A stretch of DNA of 64,000 bases. Origin: Paralvinella palmiformis (Eukaryota; Annelida; Polychaeta; Terebellida; Alvinellidae). Under the pieces are notes generated by a model that did not search any database, was not told where the DNA came from, and worked only from the letters and a program-made list of their open reading frames with translations. This document shows positions 24,250 through 36,345 of the stretch, piece by piece (position 1 is the stretch's first letter; the number at the start of each line of letters is the position of its first letter). The stretch covers positions 124,001-188,000 of the forward strand of contig JAODUP010000034.1 of assembly GCA_025642065.1 (NCBI GenBank), read 5' to 3'. The translations under genes were made by a program, and so were the position numbers.

Positions 24250-25170
24250 TATGGTGTCTTTAGTTGACAAAGGTGTATCTCCCTGAAAGTAACATGGCCA
24301 AGGAATGTCTGACAGTCCGCCAGTGTTTTCTTAATATGAGAAGCAAGTCACTGGATGGGAATTTTGAAGAACTTGCTGCCAGATGATTCTTAAAAAGTAG
24401 ATATGTTAAATTTAATCTGCAATGCAGACATGGGGTCAATTCCATTTGATCAATTCAAAATTCTGCATAACCAAGTAATATGTATATTACATGAAATATT
24501 CAGGTAATGCGTCTATTTCTAACTGAGATTTAATACAGATTACCTGAACATTTCAGGTAATATACATATTACCTAATTATACGGATTAACTGTAATATAT
24601 ATATATTCTATTAATTAGTATTATATGTATGCACTGCTAGCACTTGATTGGTAAGTGATTTATTTTTTAGGCAAAAATGTCTCTGTGGTTAGTCAATAAT
24701 TAATTCACTATTAGATTAAGTATATGTAGTCTGATTCTGAATGTCATGTAAATTTACATTGTATGAATCAACAATATAGCTCTGTAGATGTATGGTGGTC
24801 ATGGTGACTGGGTTGGCTTTGGTCATTTTCTCATTGGTTATTGTTGCTTGTGGTCATAACTATAGTGATGATCTGATGAGTTTCAAGTGTCTGTTTTTGA
24901 TTTATCCAAAATTGATTAATATTAGCTAAATGAGATATAATTTGTTTCAGAGCCTTTATTGCCTGGAAAAACCATGTCACAGTAGATATAGACAAAGAAC
25001 ATAAGCTGCGAGCAAAAATTAAAAAGATTATAAAGATAAACTCTGTGTTGGAGACAAGATTCTGCCCTACCCTTCACCCTTGAGGATGGCTGGTTTGGGG
25101 GAGCTAAACAACAGCAGTGGCCTAGCCTGTATATAAATTATATTGCATAGACTGTTATATCAATAAAATA
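24250..25170 (+). CDS. Candidate two-exon gene, unidentified
   Basis: Exon-like segment 24263-24395 after a pyrimidine-rich acceptor (gtctttag): LTKVYLPESNMAKECLTVRQ then CFLNMRSKSLDGNFEELAAR, and a possible donor gtagat at 24396. Second segment after tttcag at 24962: AFIAWKNHVTVDIDKEHKL, RAKIKKIIKINSVLETRF, CPTLHP, stop at about 25083, with a polyA signal AATAAA near 25165. Codon pattern and Lys/Arg richness look protein-coding. Against it: an in-frame TGA lies about 15 bases before the proposed donor, so either a base is missing or the boundary differs. The intron would hold a MITE end and an inverted repeat. I do not recognise the family; it may be the 3' end of a longer gene. Confidence 0.35.
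24425..24462 (+). mobile_element. End fragment of the 13141-type MITE
   Basis: CAGACATGGGGTCAATTCC followed by ATTTGATCAATTC matches the 13141 element terminus; no partner end was seen. Confidence 0.6.
24473..24574. repeat. 36-bp imperfect inverted repeat
   Basis: Left arm 24473-24508 (AAGTAATATGTATATTAC...CAGGTAAT) pairs with right arm 24539-24574 with three mismatches, around a 30-base loop. Confidence 0.75.
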
Positions 25171-25571
25171 TGGTGGATTCTAGAAAAGTGTGTAACTTAT
25201 TGGGTTATGCTCTTTTCCATCTGTACTGGCCCTCATGCAGGATCCCTCATTGCACCCAGAAATTGGTAAAGCCTGTAGTAACGTTGAAAATTAGCAGGAT
25301 TGAATAACATTTCACACATTTTTATGTTGTAGTACATTTACATTATTAAAGCAAACTTGAATCATTTTAATATATTGTAAATGAGTCAAAATCAGTGTAA
25401 ATTGCTACTATTGATACATTAATGCCTGAGGACAGTTGCATGGCAGATCTCATTGATAAACTAAATATGTGGTGCACTTCACACTTTCCACAATTTTATC
25501 CAATAGTCTCCATTACTGCAATGACCACATATAACATAAATGTCTATTTTGTAAAATGGAATGGTTGAGAT

Positions 25572-26404
25572 CAGGGTTGGGTCAGAGTACATGGTAAAGT
25601 ACTGAGTACAAGTACATGTTTTTATGAGTACAAGTATGAGTACTTATTTTATCAATGTACTCAAGTATGAGTACATTTCAAAGTATTCGAGTATAAGTAT
25701 GAGTACATTTTTAATCACATTTACTCAAACCTAACTACTATGTAATGTGAATGGGGGGACCACTAATTTATTTGAAGTTTGCTATTTCATAATGGTACAT
25801 GTTGACAATTCATGTTGAAATCTAGGAGGTGGTGGATCTAGATCTACATAGACACATGCAATAGCTGGTTTAATACATGTAGACAAAGTTATCAATAACA
25901 TTAGATCACCCCTCAAGTAAAATTATTCAATAATTAACAACAATGCAAACATATATTTTAATCTTTATTTTATTCTTTTATTTAACCATGTTCAATATGT
26001 TATGCAGCCTGCATAACATATTGAACATGGTTAAATGAAAAGAAAATAGAAAGCTATTTAGAAATAATTAAATGAAATGTCAAGCTTATGTCCAAGGCAC
26101 CAAACATACATATAACTATAATAATAATGTTCATAAAAATCCATTCAATGTAAACAGTTAATTCAGGTACTATTGCATCTGATGAATATCACTCTTTCAA
26201 AGGGCAGTCACTAGCATTCAGGTAAAATGACTATAAAGACAAATGGAAATAAATTGAAAACAATATTCTGTTTATGGTGAAAGTACGAGTACTTTATGAA
26301 TGTACTTGAATATAAGTACTGAGTATTTCTTATTATGAGTACATCCGAGTACTTCAAATTGCGTACTTGAGTATGAGTACAGGAGTACATCAGCCCCAAC
26401 CCTG
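25572..26404. mobile_element. hAT-type MITE, 833 bp, exact 8-bp target duplication
   Basis: Ends CAGGGTTGGG (25572) and CCCCAACCCTG (to 26404) are complementary. GTTGAGAT flanks it exactly on both sides (25564-25571; 26405-26412). The subterminal 150 bp on both sides are packed with AGTAC/GAGTACAAGTA motifs, probable transposase-binding sites. Near the middle is a 28-bp perfect palindrome arm pair (25980-26007 and 26009-26036) with a single-base loop. No coding frame. Remnants of the same AGTAC family flank the insertion at 43986-45101. Confidence 0.9.
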
Positions 26405-27535
26405 GTTGAGATGTGTTCTATGTCATCCATACATGATTAGCAAACAATTTTTTTATAATCACATTGATCAAAGATAGTAATGCATGAATAAATGTATTGA
26501 AGTCGAATAATATTTGTATAATTAAGTAGTATTTGTAAAATCTCAAAGTAAACATGGTAAATATGTATTCCTGGGTCCTTTTTTAATATAATGGCTTTGT
26601 GCTGGGTGGCATTAAAATCGTCAGTTATTCTAATTGCCTGTATGTATTTGTAAAATCTCACACAAATTATCACAGGCACATTTCCGTTTGTCCACCATTC
26701 ACAGATCTAACAACACCCCTAGCTTGGCCTTGGCCCCTTGCAAAACAGCCTAGTATATGATGATCATGTAGGCTAACGGTTTGTAAATGGTGATTTGATG
26801 ACGTGTAGACCTAGCGTGCTTGGCTTAGAACAATCCTAGTATAATTATATTGAATGGTCTTTATAGACGAATGCATAACCCAATGATATAATGTGGTAAA
26901 TAACTGGCATAAAAATGTCAGAAGGACCACGTGCGTTTATTTACCCGAAGTCTCGTTTTCGCACATTTTGGCCAATATGGCCGACTTTTGGTGTGGTGTT
27001 TTGGCGTCCTGTTCCAGTGACTATTTTGAGGTATATATTAAAAAATTTAAGGTTTTATTAATCGAAAATATGTATTTAAGTACATTGCTGGTAATTTTAA
27101 CCTTTGAGTAAGAGAAAAAGTAGCGAATCCACAATCATTCAATAATTTCATTGCCATTAATTATTAAATCTAGACTAGATCTATCTGCAGGAAAATTGAC
27201 AACGTTGCGTTTTTGACCAGTTGTGTAGTTTCTATGATCTATCACAGATAAATTTAACCAGTGAAATACCAAATGATTCACACACGTTTGAACTCTAGAA
27301 AATGAACTACGGGGATCCAGCGTAATATTATAAACATATAAAAAAATACTTGGTACAAAACTAGAAGGAAAAAATTAAAATTATCTCTAATCATACTATT
27401 ACTAATCTTTTAATGGGGGTAGACGGGTATCGGCCACCGACGCATATCGGCCGCCTGTTCTCATTGTTATTCACATGGGGGAGCCAGAGTGGCTTTCCCG
27501 CGCGTGTCCTGCAACGTTCTATATTTAGTATGGTT

Positions 27536-27888
27536 TGGTTTTGTTGTTCTGGGAGAATCCCCAGGCTGTCGCTTGATCAGCACAGCCTCTTTGTTGGAGT
27601 GGTTGAGAAACTCCTCCCCCACCACTCACAGGGGAGCAGTACGGAAAGATGGAGCCGAAATAACCTGAGGGTGGTCACTGCCAGAGTGTTTTACGTCCTC
27701 AGGGTTTTTTTTAACGTCCCCCTTTATTTTAAATAATTCAGTGGACTCCATTTAACGTGGTCAGCCACCCACGATATAGTGAGCCAAGAAATTAATCCCT
27801 GGAAAAGTTTCGACCTCTTGCGGGGTTCGAACCTGCGACCGTTGGCACCAAGTGCCGGGTGCTTAACCGCTAGGCCACCGGAGCTCAC
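27536..27888 (-). mobile_element. SINE-B, full-length-looking copy
   Basis: On the - strand: tRNA-like head with A box TGGCCTAGCGGTTAAG and B box GGTTCGAACCCC, then CTTTTCCAGGGATTAA, the middle GTGGCTGACCACGTTAAATG, the body CACTCTGGCAGTGACCACCC, and a tail ending GGATTCTCCCAGAACAAC. About 350 bp. Other copies: 31905-32195, 32216-32345, 57229-57577 and 57690-58037. Confidence 0.85.
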
Positions 27889-28269
27889 TAATGACTTAGT
27901 ATATTTAAGCAGAGAGCTATAAATAGTCTTTGGTACAGGTTTTGTTATAAACATGTGTTCTCATTGTTATTCACACGGGGGAGCCACTGTAGCATGGTGC
28001 GTTTTTCAAGCGGGAATCAGTTTGATATTGCACAATATGTTTGGGAGTGTCTTTAATCTTTGACGTATGTGGGTGTTGTCTGTGTATTTGTAATATTAGT
28101 GTACGTGGGTGTTGTCTGTGTAATTGGAATATTAGTACATGTAGACTCTATTAGTCTTTATGGGTGTGTGCATGTCACATATATACACAGGTCTATTAAA
28201 CACCAACTTCACACTTTATACACATTTATTCACACTTACTTACTATTTGTAAAAACCAAATAACTCAAA

Positions 28270-28820
28270 TTGTAGCGTCATATGACATATACCTGAATAA
28301 ATTACATAATTACTTACACCTTTTAATTATTGCGAGAATAAATATAAGCATACATGGTAACATGTAGGGGGAATGTACTGGACTATTCGCCTTCGATTTA
28401 ATTCTTCTTTAATTTCGCCCCGTTTTATATTCGGCTTCGGGTACCGTTGCCCTCGATTTTATTCGATGCTCAGTTAAAATAAAAGTTATTACCAAACAGA
28501 TCAAATACATTGTATTACCAAATACTGAAATAGTCAAAATACAATTTATTACCAAATAATAAAAAAAACATATATTGACAAGTTTAAATCCATGTGCATG
28601 GTTTGTAGATCTAGCTGACCTCACAGAATAGCTCCTTTCCATCCAATAGTTTTGCAACATAATCTTCCCACAATGCGAAGATCTTTCCTGATTTTTATAT
28701 TTTTTCTAAGCGGTGTACCCACTTTTTTTGTTAATCAACTGTGCTTGCACATCCACAAAGCTGGCCTCTTGGTAGAGCAAGTTAACTAGCTGGTAGAATG
28801 GCAAGTTGTGTTGGTGGATT
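28270..28820. other. Non-coding, AT-rich
   Basis: No exon or element border recognised; minor short repeats of 'accaaata'. Confidence 0.4.
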
Positions 28821-29330
28821 TGTTAGTTCAGTGGTCGGTGCAAGCCCTCAGAGTCATTATTTGTTGATGCTGCAGTTAAACTCAGAATGGCATGCTGGAG
28901 GCTAGATGGTGCTCTGTACCCATGTGTTAAAAAAATGTAGTCAAGCAGTTGATGCAGTGAATTCAGGACAATAAGGGTGTCAAAGGCAAGGATGTTTGTA
29001 AACACAGGTTGGATTTGTTCTGCTGGTAGAAAGGGCAAACAGGAGAGATGGCGGATGAATTTATGTGTTTTTGCATCTTCCATGGCCAAACCCAAATCCT
29101 GAACTTTAAGCCAAATAGCCTGACTCCAATGAAAATGGCAGCCTCAGATCCTGACGTCAGGTATTCATGGATAGCACACCAGAATGCAGCCTCAAAGTCT
29201 AAAATGACTGTTATGACAGATGGTGAAGGCTGCAGCTGTTGTACAACATATGCTGGAGGATGGCGACATAGTCTGCAGTGGCCTTGTTAGGTGTGATGTT
29301 GGACCATGGTTGGTCAAGCACCACACATGG
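28820..29330 (-). pseudogene. MULE-like transposase remnant
   Basis: Segment 29095-28823 reads KFIRHLSCLPFLPAEQIQPV .. LLDYIFLTHGY and ends with TNNDSEGLHRPLN, the 'TNNDxEGxHxxLN' block seen at the end of MULE-type transposases found in many invertebrates. Just upstream on the same strand, in other frames, are NKATADYVAILQHML and a DFEAAFW-like piece, which fit the preceding catalytic region of the same family. Interrupted by stops; 5' end lost before a TA microsatellite at 29391-29431. Dead. Confidence 0.6.
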
Positions 29331-29384
29331 CTGGACAGCAAGGGTTTTGTCATTTTTGTGATGTGAACTGATCCATCACTTGTC

Positions 29385-29390
<6 letters not shown>

Positions 29391-29431
<41 letters not shown>
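29391..29431. repeat. (AT)n microsatellite
   Basis: About 20 AT units; a second shorter run lies at 29769-29791. Confidence 0.9.
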
Positions 29432-29432
<1 letters not shown>

Positions 29433-29949
29433 CTATATATTATATAAACACAACAAGGGCGAATAGTCAATTTTGTTAAGGGTGAATAACAATAAAGGGT
29501 GAATAGTCTTTTTCTACCAAGGGTGAATGCAACCAGGGGCAAATAGTCCATAACCTCATGCAGGGCCTATTATATAAACAACCTGTGCTTGACTTTTATG
29601 AAAACATTTTGAACATTTTTAATTCCTGAAGACGGGTGATGTCCACAGCACGAGTTCTTAAGAGCATACACCAAAGGTACATTATGACAATAACATTTCA
29701 GTCACACAGCTGACTTAATAAATGTACATTGTGATATTTTGATATCATCCATGATGGCCTTGCACTGATATATATATATATATATATATACTGCAGTCTG
29801 TCTGTAAGCACAGGGTGCATATGGCAGTGTATGCACATATTCCAGCTCCTTCAAGTGCATAGAAAGGCCTTGAAGATGTTTTATTCATTTCTGTACATGT
29901 GTCTTAGTGTTGTTGGCTAATGTAACACCAATGTATACTATACTGTCTT

Positions 29950-30930
29950 TTTCTGTCACTTTTTCAACCTTAATAGTCCAAGTTTGGGGTTGGAAATAGT
30001 TTTTTCAACATGTTATACACATAGATTTAGATGGGCTGAATTTAAGGCAATTGCTAGTGATGTAAGTGTTAGCAGTATCTATGAGTGTTTGTTTAGTCCT
30101 GTCATGGTGACACTGCATAGGAGTCACCTACATCATCTACATAGCAGCCAGCATTGGACTTTGTTGATCCAATAGCCATGTAACAATTCATTTGAGACAA
30201 CTCCTCCATGGTATCTTGATACAATATGTCTAGTTCCTTAATTTGTAGATATGGATCACGTTGCTCAATATATTACCTCACTTTATCATTGATGTATACT
30301 ACCAGATGGCTATACCAGTGCACCATCATTCTCTGATATCGCATCCACTGCTTTCTTGATCAATATACTGTGGTGAATGGAATTAAATGATTCATCAGCA
30401 TCCAAAGAACATGCATACACAGGAGATCCATTATGTTTACATTAGTCTATAACAGTGTGTGGTAATCCGACCACCATAGTGGTCCTTCTGCTTTCTATAA
30501 ACCCAAATTGCAAGTCATGGAACTTCTGTTCTCTGCATTTGTGTAATATGTGTGCTTGTTTGGCAAATGTTGATGGGTCTATATTTGCAGCCTTTCCAAT
30601 AGCGTCTGACGCTATACGTCATCTATTTTACAGTCCCTCATTGCCTATTTTATTGGCAGAAAATCGGTGGGTTACTTTGGTTTTGGCAAAAAAGACCTAG
30701 AATGCACCAAACCCCCCTTCCAATCCCCCATCCCCGCATTCATAGCTCCCTCCAGCAATGCCGCAGCAATGGCACAGCAGTGTTTTTACACAGGTGAGCT
30801 GCTGCCTACTTTTTCTAAGGAGTCTTCTACTTCTTCAGAATGGGTATAAGCAGTCCTTTAGTAAATGAGTCGGGAACAATTCCACACTGAATGCAAGATT
30901 CAGTATTCCACATATATACGATATCGGTTT
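29950..30930 (-). pseudogene. Non-LTR reverse transcriptase remnant, different family
   Basis: On the - strand: SFTKGLLIPILKK near 30870, then LQFGFIESRRTTMVVGLPHT, GSPVYACSLDADESFNSIHH and ILIKKAVDAISENDGA at 30520-30320. The order (GLLIPILKK, DLQFGF, VYxCSLDAxxxFDxI) is that of a non-LTR reverse transcriptase distinct from the CR1-like copies. Stops and an insertion of unrelated DNA near 30600-30780 break it. Confidence 0.6.
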
Positions 30931-31337
30931 GGACTAACTGGACCACTTGAATGTTCAGCTGTAATGCTATCTATACTTGACTCACATCACTTTTACATTT
31001 TCTGTACATGATTCAGTAATATTAATCTATATGATTGTAGCATTCTTCACACTAGCCTTTAAGTATGATCACTGAACATGTTCCTATTGTTCTCTGCAAA
31101 TTTGTCTATAAAGTAGATTGAAGTAGATCCTTCCTAAGGTGCTGTCATTTTCTGTAACTAGGCTATTCCTATTTGTTCCTTTCGTTGTTGAACACCTAAA
31201 TTATACTGAAATGAACAAACTTTGTCTTCTAAAAGTTTGCACCAGATAATACACTCATTCCAGGCGACAAGTTTTATGAACTCCTCCATAGAAGCATGGA
31301 TTTGATTGTAAGTAGTATATACAATGAATGTCAATAG

Positions 31338-31595
31338 CAGACAGGGTCAATACAATTCCGGAATTGGAATGGATAGGCAGTTCTAAGTCCGGAATTGCTT
31401 ATTTAAAAAAAATGGAATTGGAATTGATAAATTTGCAGTTGGAATTGAAGTTTGCTACCAAAAAAATGTAATCCACAAATTCATTTACCATTTAATTTTT
31501 AATTCAGAAATATTTCTTCCATGACAATCCTACTTGGAATATAAACTACTCAGAGTAGGTATTCCAAATAGGGTCTTTGAGTACCAATTCACTAT
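31338..31595 (-). mobile_element. Truncated copy of the 13141-type MITE
   Basis: Inverted relative to the 13141 element: CAGACAGGGTCAATACAATTCC end, 'GGAATTGGAATTG' repeats, then TAATCCACAAATT.ATTTACCATTTAATTTTTAATTCAG matching 13310-13360 and GAGTAGGTATTCCAA matching 13240. The other terminus is missing. Confidence 0.75.
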
Positions 31596-31904
31596 TTCTT
31601 CTACACTGTTTAGCAGTAGGTGGACCTTAATAGCCTCTTATAGATTAGGACTCCTGGTTATCTGTTGTCTCTTAGAAACACCATAATTAGAGTCTTGTCC
31701 TCTGTTTTTCCCTGGCTTTGATATATCCATCCGGGTATTTATCATCATCCGATCTTGGCTGAGTGATATAATCATATCATTATCTATTGACTCAGCTTCT
31801 TCATCTACCACTACCATTGGTCATAAAAATAAATTGTTGCTGACTTTTAATGATTGAGAATGGCATCGTATGTAATTATATCATGCCACTGAATTTGTCT
31901 TCCC

Positions 31905-32345
31905 AGGAAGAGCTCGAAACTTTTCCAGAGATTAATTTCTTGACTCACAGCATCATGGGTGGCTGACCACGTTAAATGCTGTCTCCACTGAATTATTAAA
32001 AATAAAGGGGGATGTTAAAGACCCCCCTGAGGACATAAAACACTCTGGCAGTGACCACCCTCAGGGTATTTCGGCTCCATCTTTCCATACTGCTCCCATG
32101 TGACTGTGAGTGGTGGGGAGGAGGTTTCTTAACCACTCCAACATAGAGGCTGTGCTGAATAAGCAACTGCCTGGGGATTCTCCCCGAACAACAAAAAACA
32201 ATCAGTATTAAAGTAAAGGGGGACATTAAAGACCCCCTGAGGACCTAATACACTCTGGCAGTGACCACCCTCAGGGTATTTCAGCTCCATATGTGCATAC
32301 TGCTCCCCTGTGAGTGGTGTGGGGGGAGCTATTATCAACCACTCC
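31905..32345 (+). mobile_element. Two SINE-B copies head to tail
   Basis: 31905-32195 starts at GCTCGAAACTTTTCCAG, i.e. without the tRNA head, and runs through CACGTTAAATG and the CACTCTGGCAGTGACCACCC core to GGGGATTCTCCCCGAACAAC. 32216-32345 begins again at AAAGGGGGACATTAAAGACC and repeats the core. Both are in the same orientation. Confidence 0.8.
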
Positions 32346-32361
32346 AACAGTCTGGTGACTT

Positions 32362-32793
32362 TACCCGCAATGGCTAGCCAACGTAAACTCTTGCAAGTTC
32401 TTGCCGAAGTTGACAAAAAAATGAAAGCTAAGACTTAAATTACTAAAGAATATGGTGTTCCATGTAGCCCACTGTCAATGTGGTTGAAGAACAAAGATGC
32501 CTTGAGAAAAGAAATTTGTATCTTCAGTCATTGCCTGACATGCAACAGAATTTTTCATGTAAAATCATGAAGGAGAATGTGGAAATGAAAGATGAAATTA
32601 ATTGTTGGTTTTCATCATCTAATCAGAGACTGGGAATACATATGCTCCGTGTCTTAATAAAACAGGTTTTTTTTTCACCAATTATCACTCGTGTGTTGGT
32701 AACTAATTTGAAAACTGAGATAAAACAATGTATCATTATAACGAAATGAATTGCCAGTCCCCTTAAATTTCATTATAACCAACTTTTACTGTA
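32362..32793 (+). pseudogene. pogo/Tigger-type transposase N-terminus (CENP-B HTH)
   Basis: From 32370: SQRKLLQVLAEVDKKMKAKT, an in-frame stop, ITKEYGVPCSPLSMWLKN, KDALRKEI. This is the first helix-turn-helix of pogo/Tigger transposases and CENP-B ('...ILAEVDKG..KKDIAKEFGIPxSTLSxxLKN'). A second HTH piece follows near 32580 (EMKDEINCWFSSSNQRLGI). No catalytic DDE domain. AAATTTCATTATAACCAACTTTTACTG at 32764-32791 looks like a Tigger terminal repeat next to TA. Confidence 0.6.
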
Positions 32794-32829
32794 TGTCTAT
32801 TTTCCTTTGCCCCTATTGAATGTGGTCAT

Positions 32830-34830
32830 AAATGATATTCAGCTGAAGGAGGGTACCCCATGATTCAGCTACAATAATGGGGTTTATGCAGTAATAAATG
32901 ACAATCTCATGGACATTGACTGGACGTCAAAATTTATAGGTATGACTACAGAGGAACTGTGGATATACTTTTCAAATGCACTAGCAGGCCTAATGGAGAA
33001 ATATATTCCAAAATCAGTACCCAAAAAAGAACAGACAACATCAGATATGGATGACAAAAGAATTTACAGCCAAACATAGAAAGAAGCAGCATGCATGGAA
33101 GAAACGGGTAACAAATGGGGCTATGTGTGAGCAACAAATGAAAACAAATCATGATGACAAGAAATATGTGTAGTACAATTTGGTGAGAAATGTGAAACAG
33201 AACCCAAAGGCATTTTGGAGGTATTGTAAGTCCAAAATGAAAAACATAAGTAAACTTGGTGACCTGAAAATGGCAGATGGCAAACTCACAGGTGATGATA
33301 AAACAAAAGCTGACTTACTGAATTCCTTTTTTGTGAGTGTATTCACATATGAAAGCAAAAATATCCCAGACTTAGAACCCAAATATCAGTCCAAGGATAG
33401 TTTAACATAAGCTTCACAGCTGATGTTATTGAAAAGAAACTCGAGAAACTGAAAGTGACCAAGTCTGCTGGACGAGATTACTTCCCTCCATTAAACTGCC
33501 ATTGAGCATCATCTGGACAAAATCGTATGAAGAGGGACGCCTGCCAAGTGATAGCAAAAAAATGCCCACATCACACCAATCCACAAGAAAGGGTCAAAAG
33601 CTGTTCCAGGAAATTATTGTCCGGTTAGTCTTACATTAGTGATAGAGAAAATGATGGAGTCTGTGATCAGAGATTCAGATGATGGATCACAACCTATTTT
33701 GTGACCAGCAGCATGGATTTATCCCGGGACGCTCCTGCATAACACAATTATTGGTAACTCTGGAATTTTGGTCTGGGTTGCTGAATAGTGGGGCCTCCAT
33801 TAACATAATTGATTTGGGTTTTTAAAAAAGCTTTCGATACTATCCCTCACCAAAGGTTATTGAGGAAATTGAAGGCATATGGTGTAACTGGTAAGGTATT
33901 AGAGTGGATCCAATATTTTCTAACTGGACGAAGGTAGAGAATAGTAGTAAATGGTATGATGTCATCATGAGCAGGAAGTATCCTAGGTCCTATCTTGTTT
34001 GTCATTTTCATAAATAACCTGCTAGACGTGATCAGTACAGCAAAAATATTTCCTGATGACACGAAGCTGTTCCGTGCAGTTCAGACAATTGAAGATCACT
34101 ATGTCATGCAACAAGACTTAGACAGCCCGGTGAAATGGTCACAAAGGTGGCAACTAGGTTTCAGTGAAACCAAGTACAAAAGCCTCCATCTGGGCAGCTC
34201 GAATTAGAGATTAAAATACCAGATGGAAAATTGAGATATTAGGTAACACCAGAATTGAGAAGGACGTGGGTGTATTTATTGACGAGGAACTAAAATTCCA
34301 TGCCCATGTCTCCAAGGCAGCAGAAAAAGCATCACGCTTGTATGGCTAAATAAGAGTCACGTTCACATGTCTATATACTGTTGCCATGCCTAGACTGTTC
34401 ACCAGTATGGTAGGACCACACTTAGAATATGGAAATGTAATCTAGCACCCAGGGTTTAGGTGTGATAGGGTAGAGATAGAAAAAATTCAGAGACAAACTA
34501 CCAAACTAATACCAAAGCTGAAGCATCTCTCATTTGATAAGCATCTAAGATCCCTAGGATCACTGCAACACCATAGGAGAAGAGGGGATATGATGCAGAC
34601 ATACAAGATCATAAATGGTATTGACAGAGGACAATTCAATGAATTTATTTCAACAGTCGTAATACATCATTTTAATGAAAGCAAACACGTATATAATGTT
34701 GAAAAGGAGGATACAGCCAGAAGCTAGTAAAAAAATCATCCTAGATTTGGAATTAGGCAGTCAGTCTTTATATACCGGTAGGCAGAGAGTTGTAAATGAC
34801 CGGAACTCACTCCCAGTTGAAATAACAAAA
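32830..34830 (+). mobile_element. CR1/Jockey-type LINE, decayed copy 3
   Basis: Same subfamily as the copies at 18.4 and 21-22.7 kb. Linker GMTTEELWIYFSNALAGLME, then VKQNPKAFWRYCKSKMKN, GRDYFPP, DQQHGFIPGRSCITQLLVT, PILFVIFINNLLDV, FPDDTKLF at 34050 (Ala to Pro before the catalytic pair), KPHLEYGNVI-like block at 34420, and the 3' end RQRVVNDRNSLPVEI at 34790. Begins near the same internal point as copy 1, suggesting a preferred reverse-transcription stop. Dead by stops and frameshifts. Confidence 0.85.
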
Positions 34831-34914
34831 AAAGGGGTGTATGTCCAAATCGGCCACACTACGAAATTGGTCGCACCATGACCAATTCGGCCACCTGCAT
34901 AAACTATTAAGCTT

Positions 34915-35095
34915 AAATTCCATATACGTGGCACAGGATATGGTTTGTGGCATGCATTTTCAGTCTCTTTTGCCAAAGATATTCAATCCAAGAACAAGGC
35001 AATACAATAGAAATACAGATTGGATAGCAAAAAACAAAAGGTGTGTGTGTGTGTGTGTGTCAGTTATTACTCCCCAAAAACAGATTTACACGTTA
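34915..35095 (+). repeat. Dispersed repeat R1, copy without SINE
   Basis: Matches 17560-17880 in order, without the inserted SINE-B head; contains a (GT)n run at 35041-35060. Confidence 0.6.
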
Positions 35096-35099
35096 TAAT

Positions 35100-36220
35100 T
35101 TCTAAAAAATATTTATAAAATTTTTATTTAAAACATATCTTGTTGTTATAGCCTTAGAATGTTTATTCAGAAATATACCAAGAACATGGCTGATCAGTCC
35201 AAATTGCAGCTTTTTCTGTTGGAAATGTAGCAAGATAACTGGTTACTGATTGCTACTGCATATAAATTTATACAATTAAAATTAATTCAAACAATACTCA
35301 ATTGGTCGTTTCTGATCCCGATCATTGTTTTGTTTTGACTGTTGTCAGTATAATTTATTTTATATGTTGTCTTATAATTGTAGATGTGTCAACAATAAAA
35401 TAATCAAGGTATGCAAGGTGAAATGGTGTGAAAATTCCAATGAAACAGGACATTAAATACACACATTACCTCTCGAATCCAACAGCGATGTCAAATTGAG
35501 GAAGCACACTAATTTTTCCCATCCAGTGGCATTATCTGTTATATGTCAAAATAATTTTCGCACTTCTGATTATCAGAACTGGGGACAATTAATATCAATC
35601 AAAATTTGCTATAGGATTGATTCTGTGTAAAGGAGTGGCATCAGTTCAACCTGTGACTCTGACTGTTAGACTGTGCATGTGCAGCAAGTCCCACCCACCA
35701 CAAGCTCAGTCCCGGTCACGTTCACATCCAACACCAGGGATTGTGGTCTATAGGAGAGGGAGGTGTGATGATGACAAGAGTGTTTTGGAGAACAAGAGTA
35801 AGCATAATGTCAACAAGTTGTAACTTGTTGACTAGGGTTTGTATTTATACTTAAAAGTAAATCTATAGTTATAATTTGTTTTTCAATTTTCTTCACAGCT
35901 TATTTCTTACCTATACCAACTTTTGTGACAAATTTAATTAAATCTGTTAATGGATGCAGCAACATGGCAACATCATAACCATACTCCTGTGTACATTCAT
36001 ACTGGAAATACAGTTATTACAGGCATTTATTGCAGCTGCTGGCTGAAACCAGCAAAGTTAGTGCCATGCAAACACAGCTAGCCCTAAAATTTACGGAGGA
36101 CACTGAATGGCCTAAATTGTGCCGATGTGTCGTTAAACAACATTCATCCATCCTAAAATGTATGGCTTTGATTGATGCCAGCTACTGCTTTTAAGCATTA
36201 TGATGTTGATAGTTACTACT
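35100..36220. other. Non-coding; one unsupported ORF
   Basis: An open stretch at 35617-35820 (Ser/Pro/Arg-rich, ending KSKHNVNKL) is GC-richer than its surroundings, but no splice or family support was found. Nothing else recognised. Confidence 0.35.
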
Positions 36221-36225
36221 AGGGG

Positions 36226-36345
36226 GCGCCTCTGTGGTCTAGTTGGTAGTGCTTGGACTACAGATCACTACCACCTGAGTTCAAATCTGAAGGGTGTTTC
36301 ATCTTTGGCTTCGCTCCATTACCTTTGGAGGTATAGAGATAATAA
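36226..36345 (+). mobile_element. SINE-A, 3' truncated copy
   Basis: GGCGCCTCTGTGGTCTAGTTGG A box, GATCACTACCACCTGAG, B box GTTCAAATC, and the body GGCTTCGCTCCATTACC; the 3' tail is missing. Confidence 0.8.
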
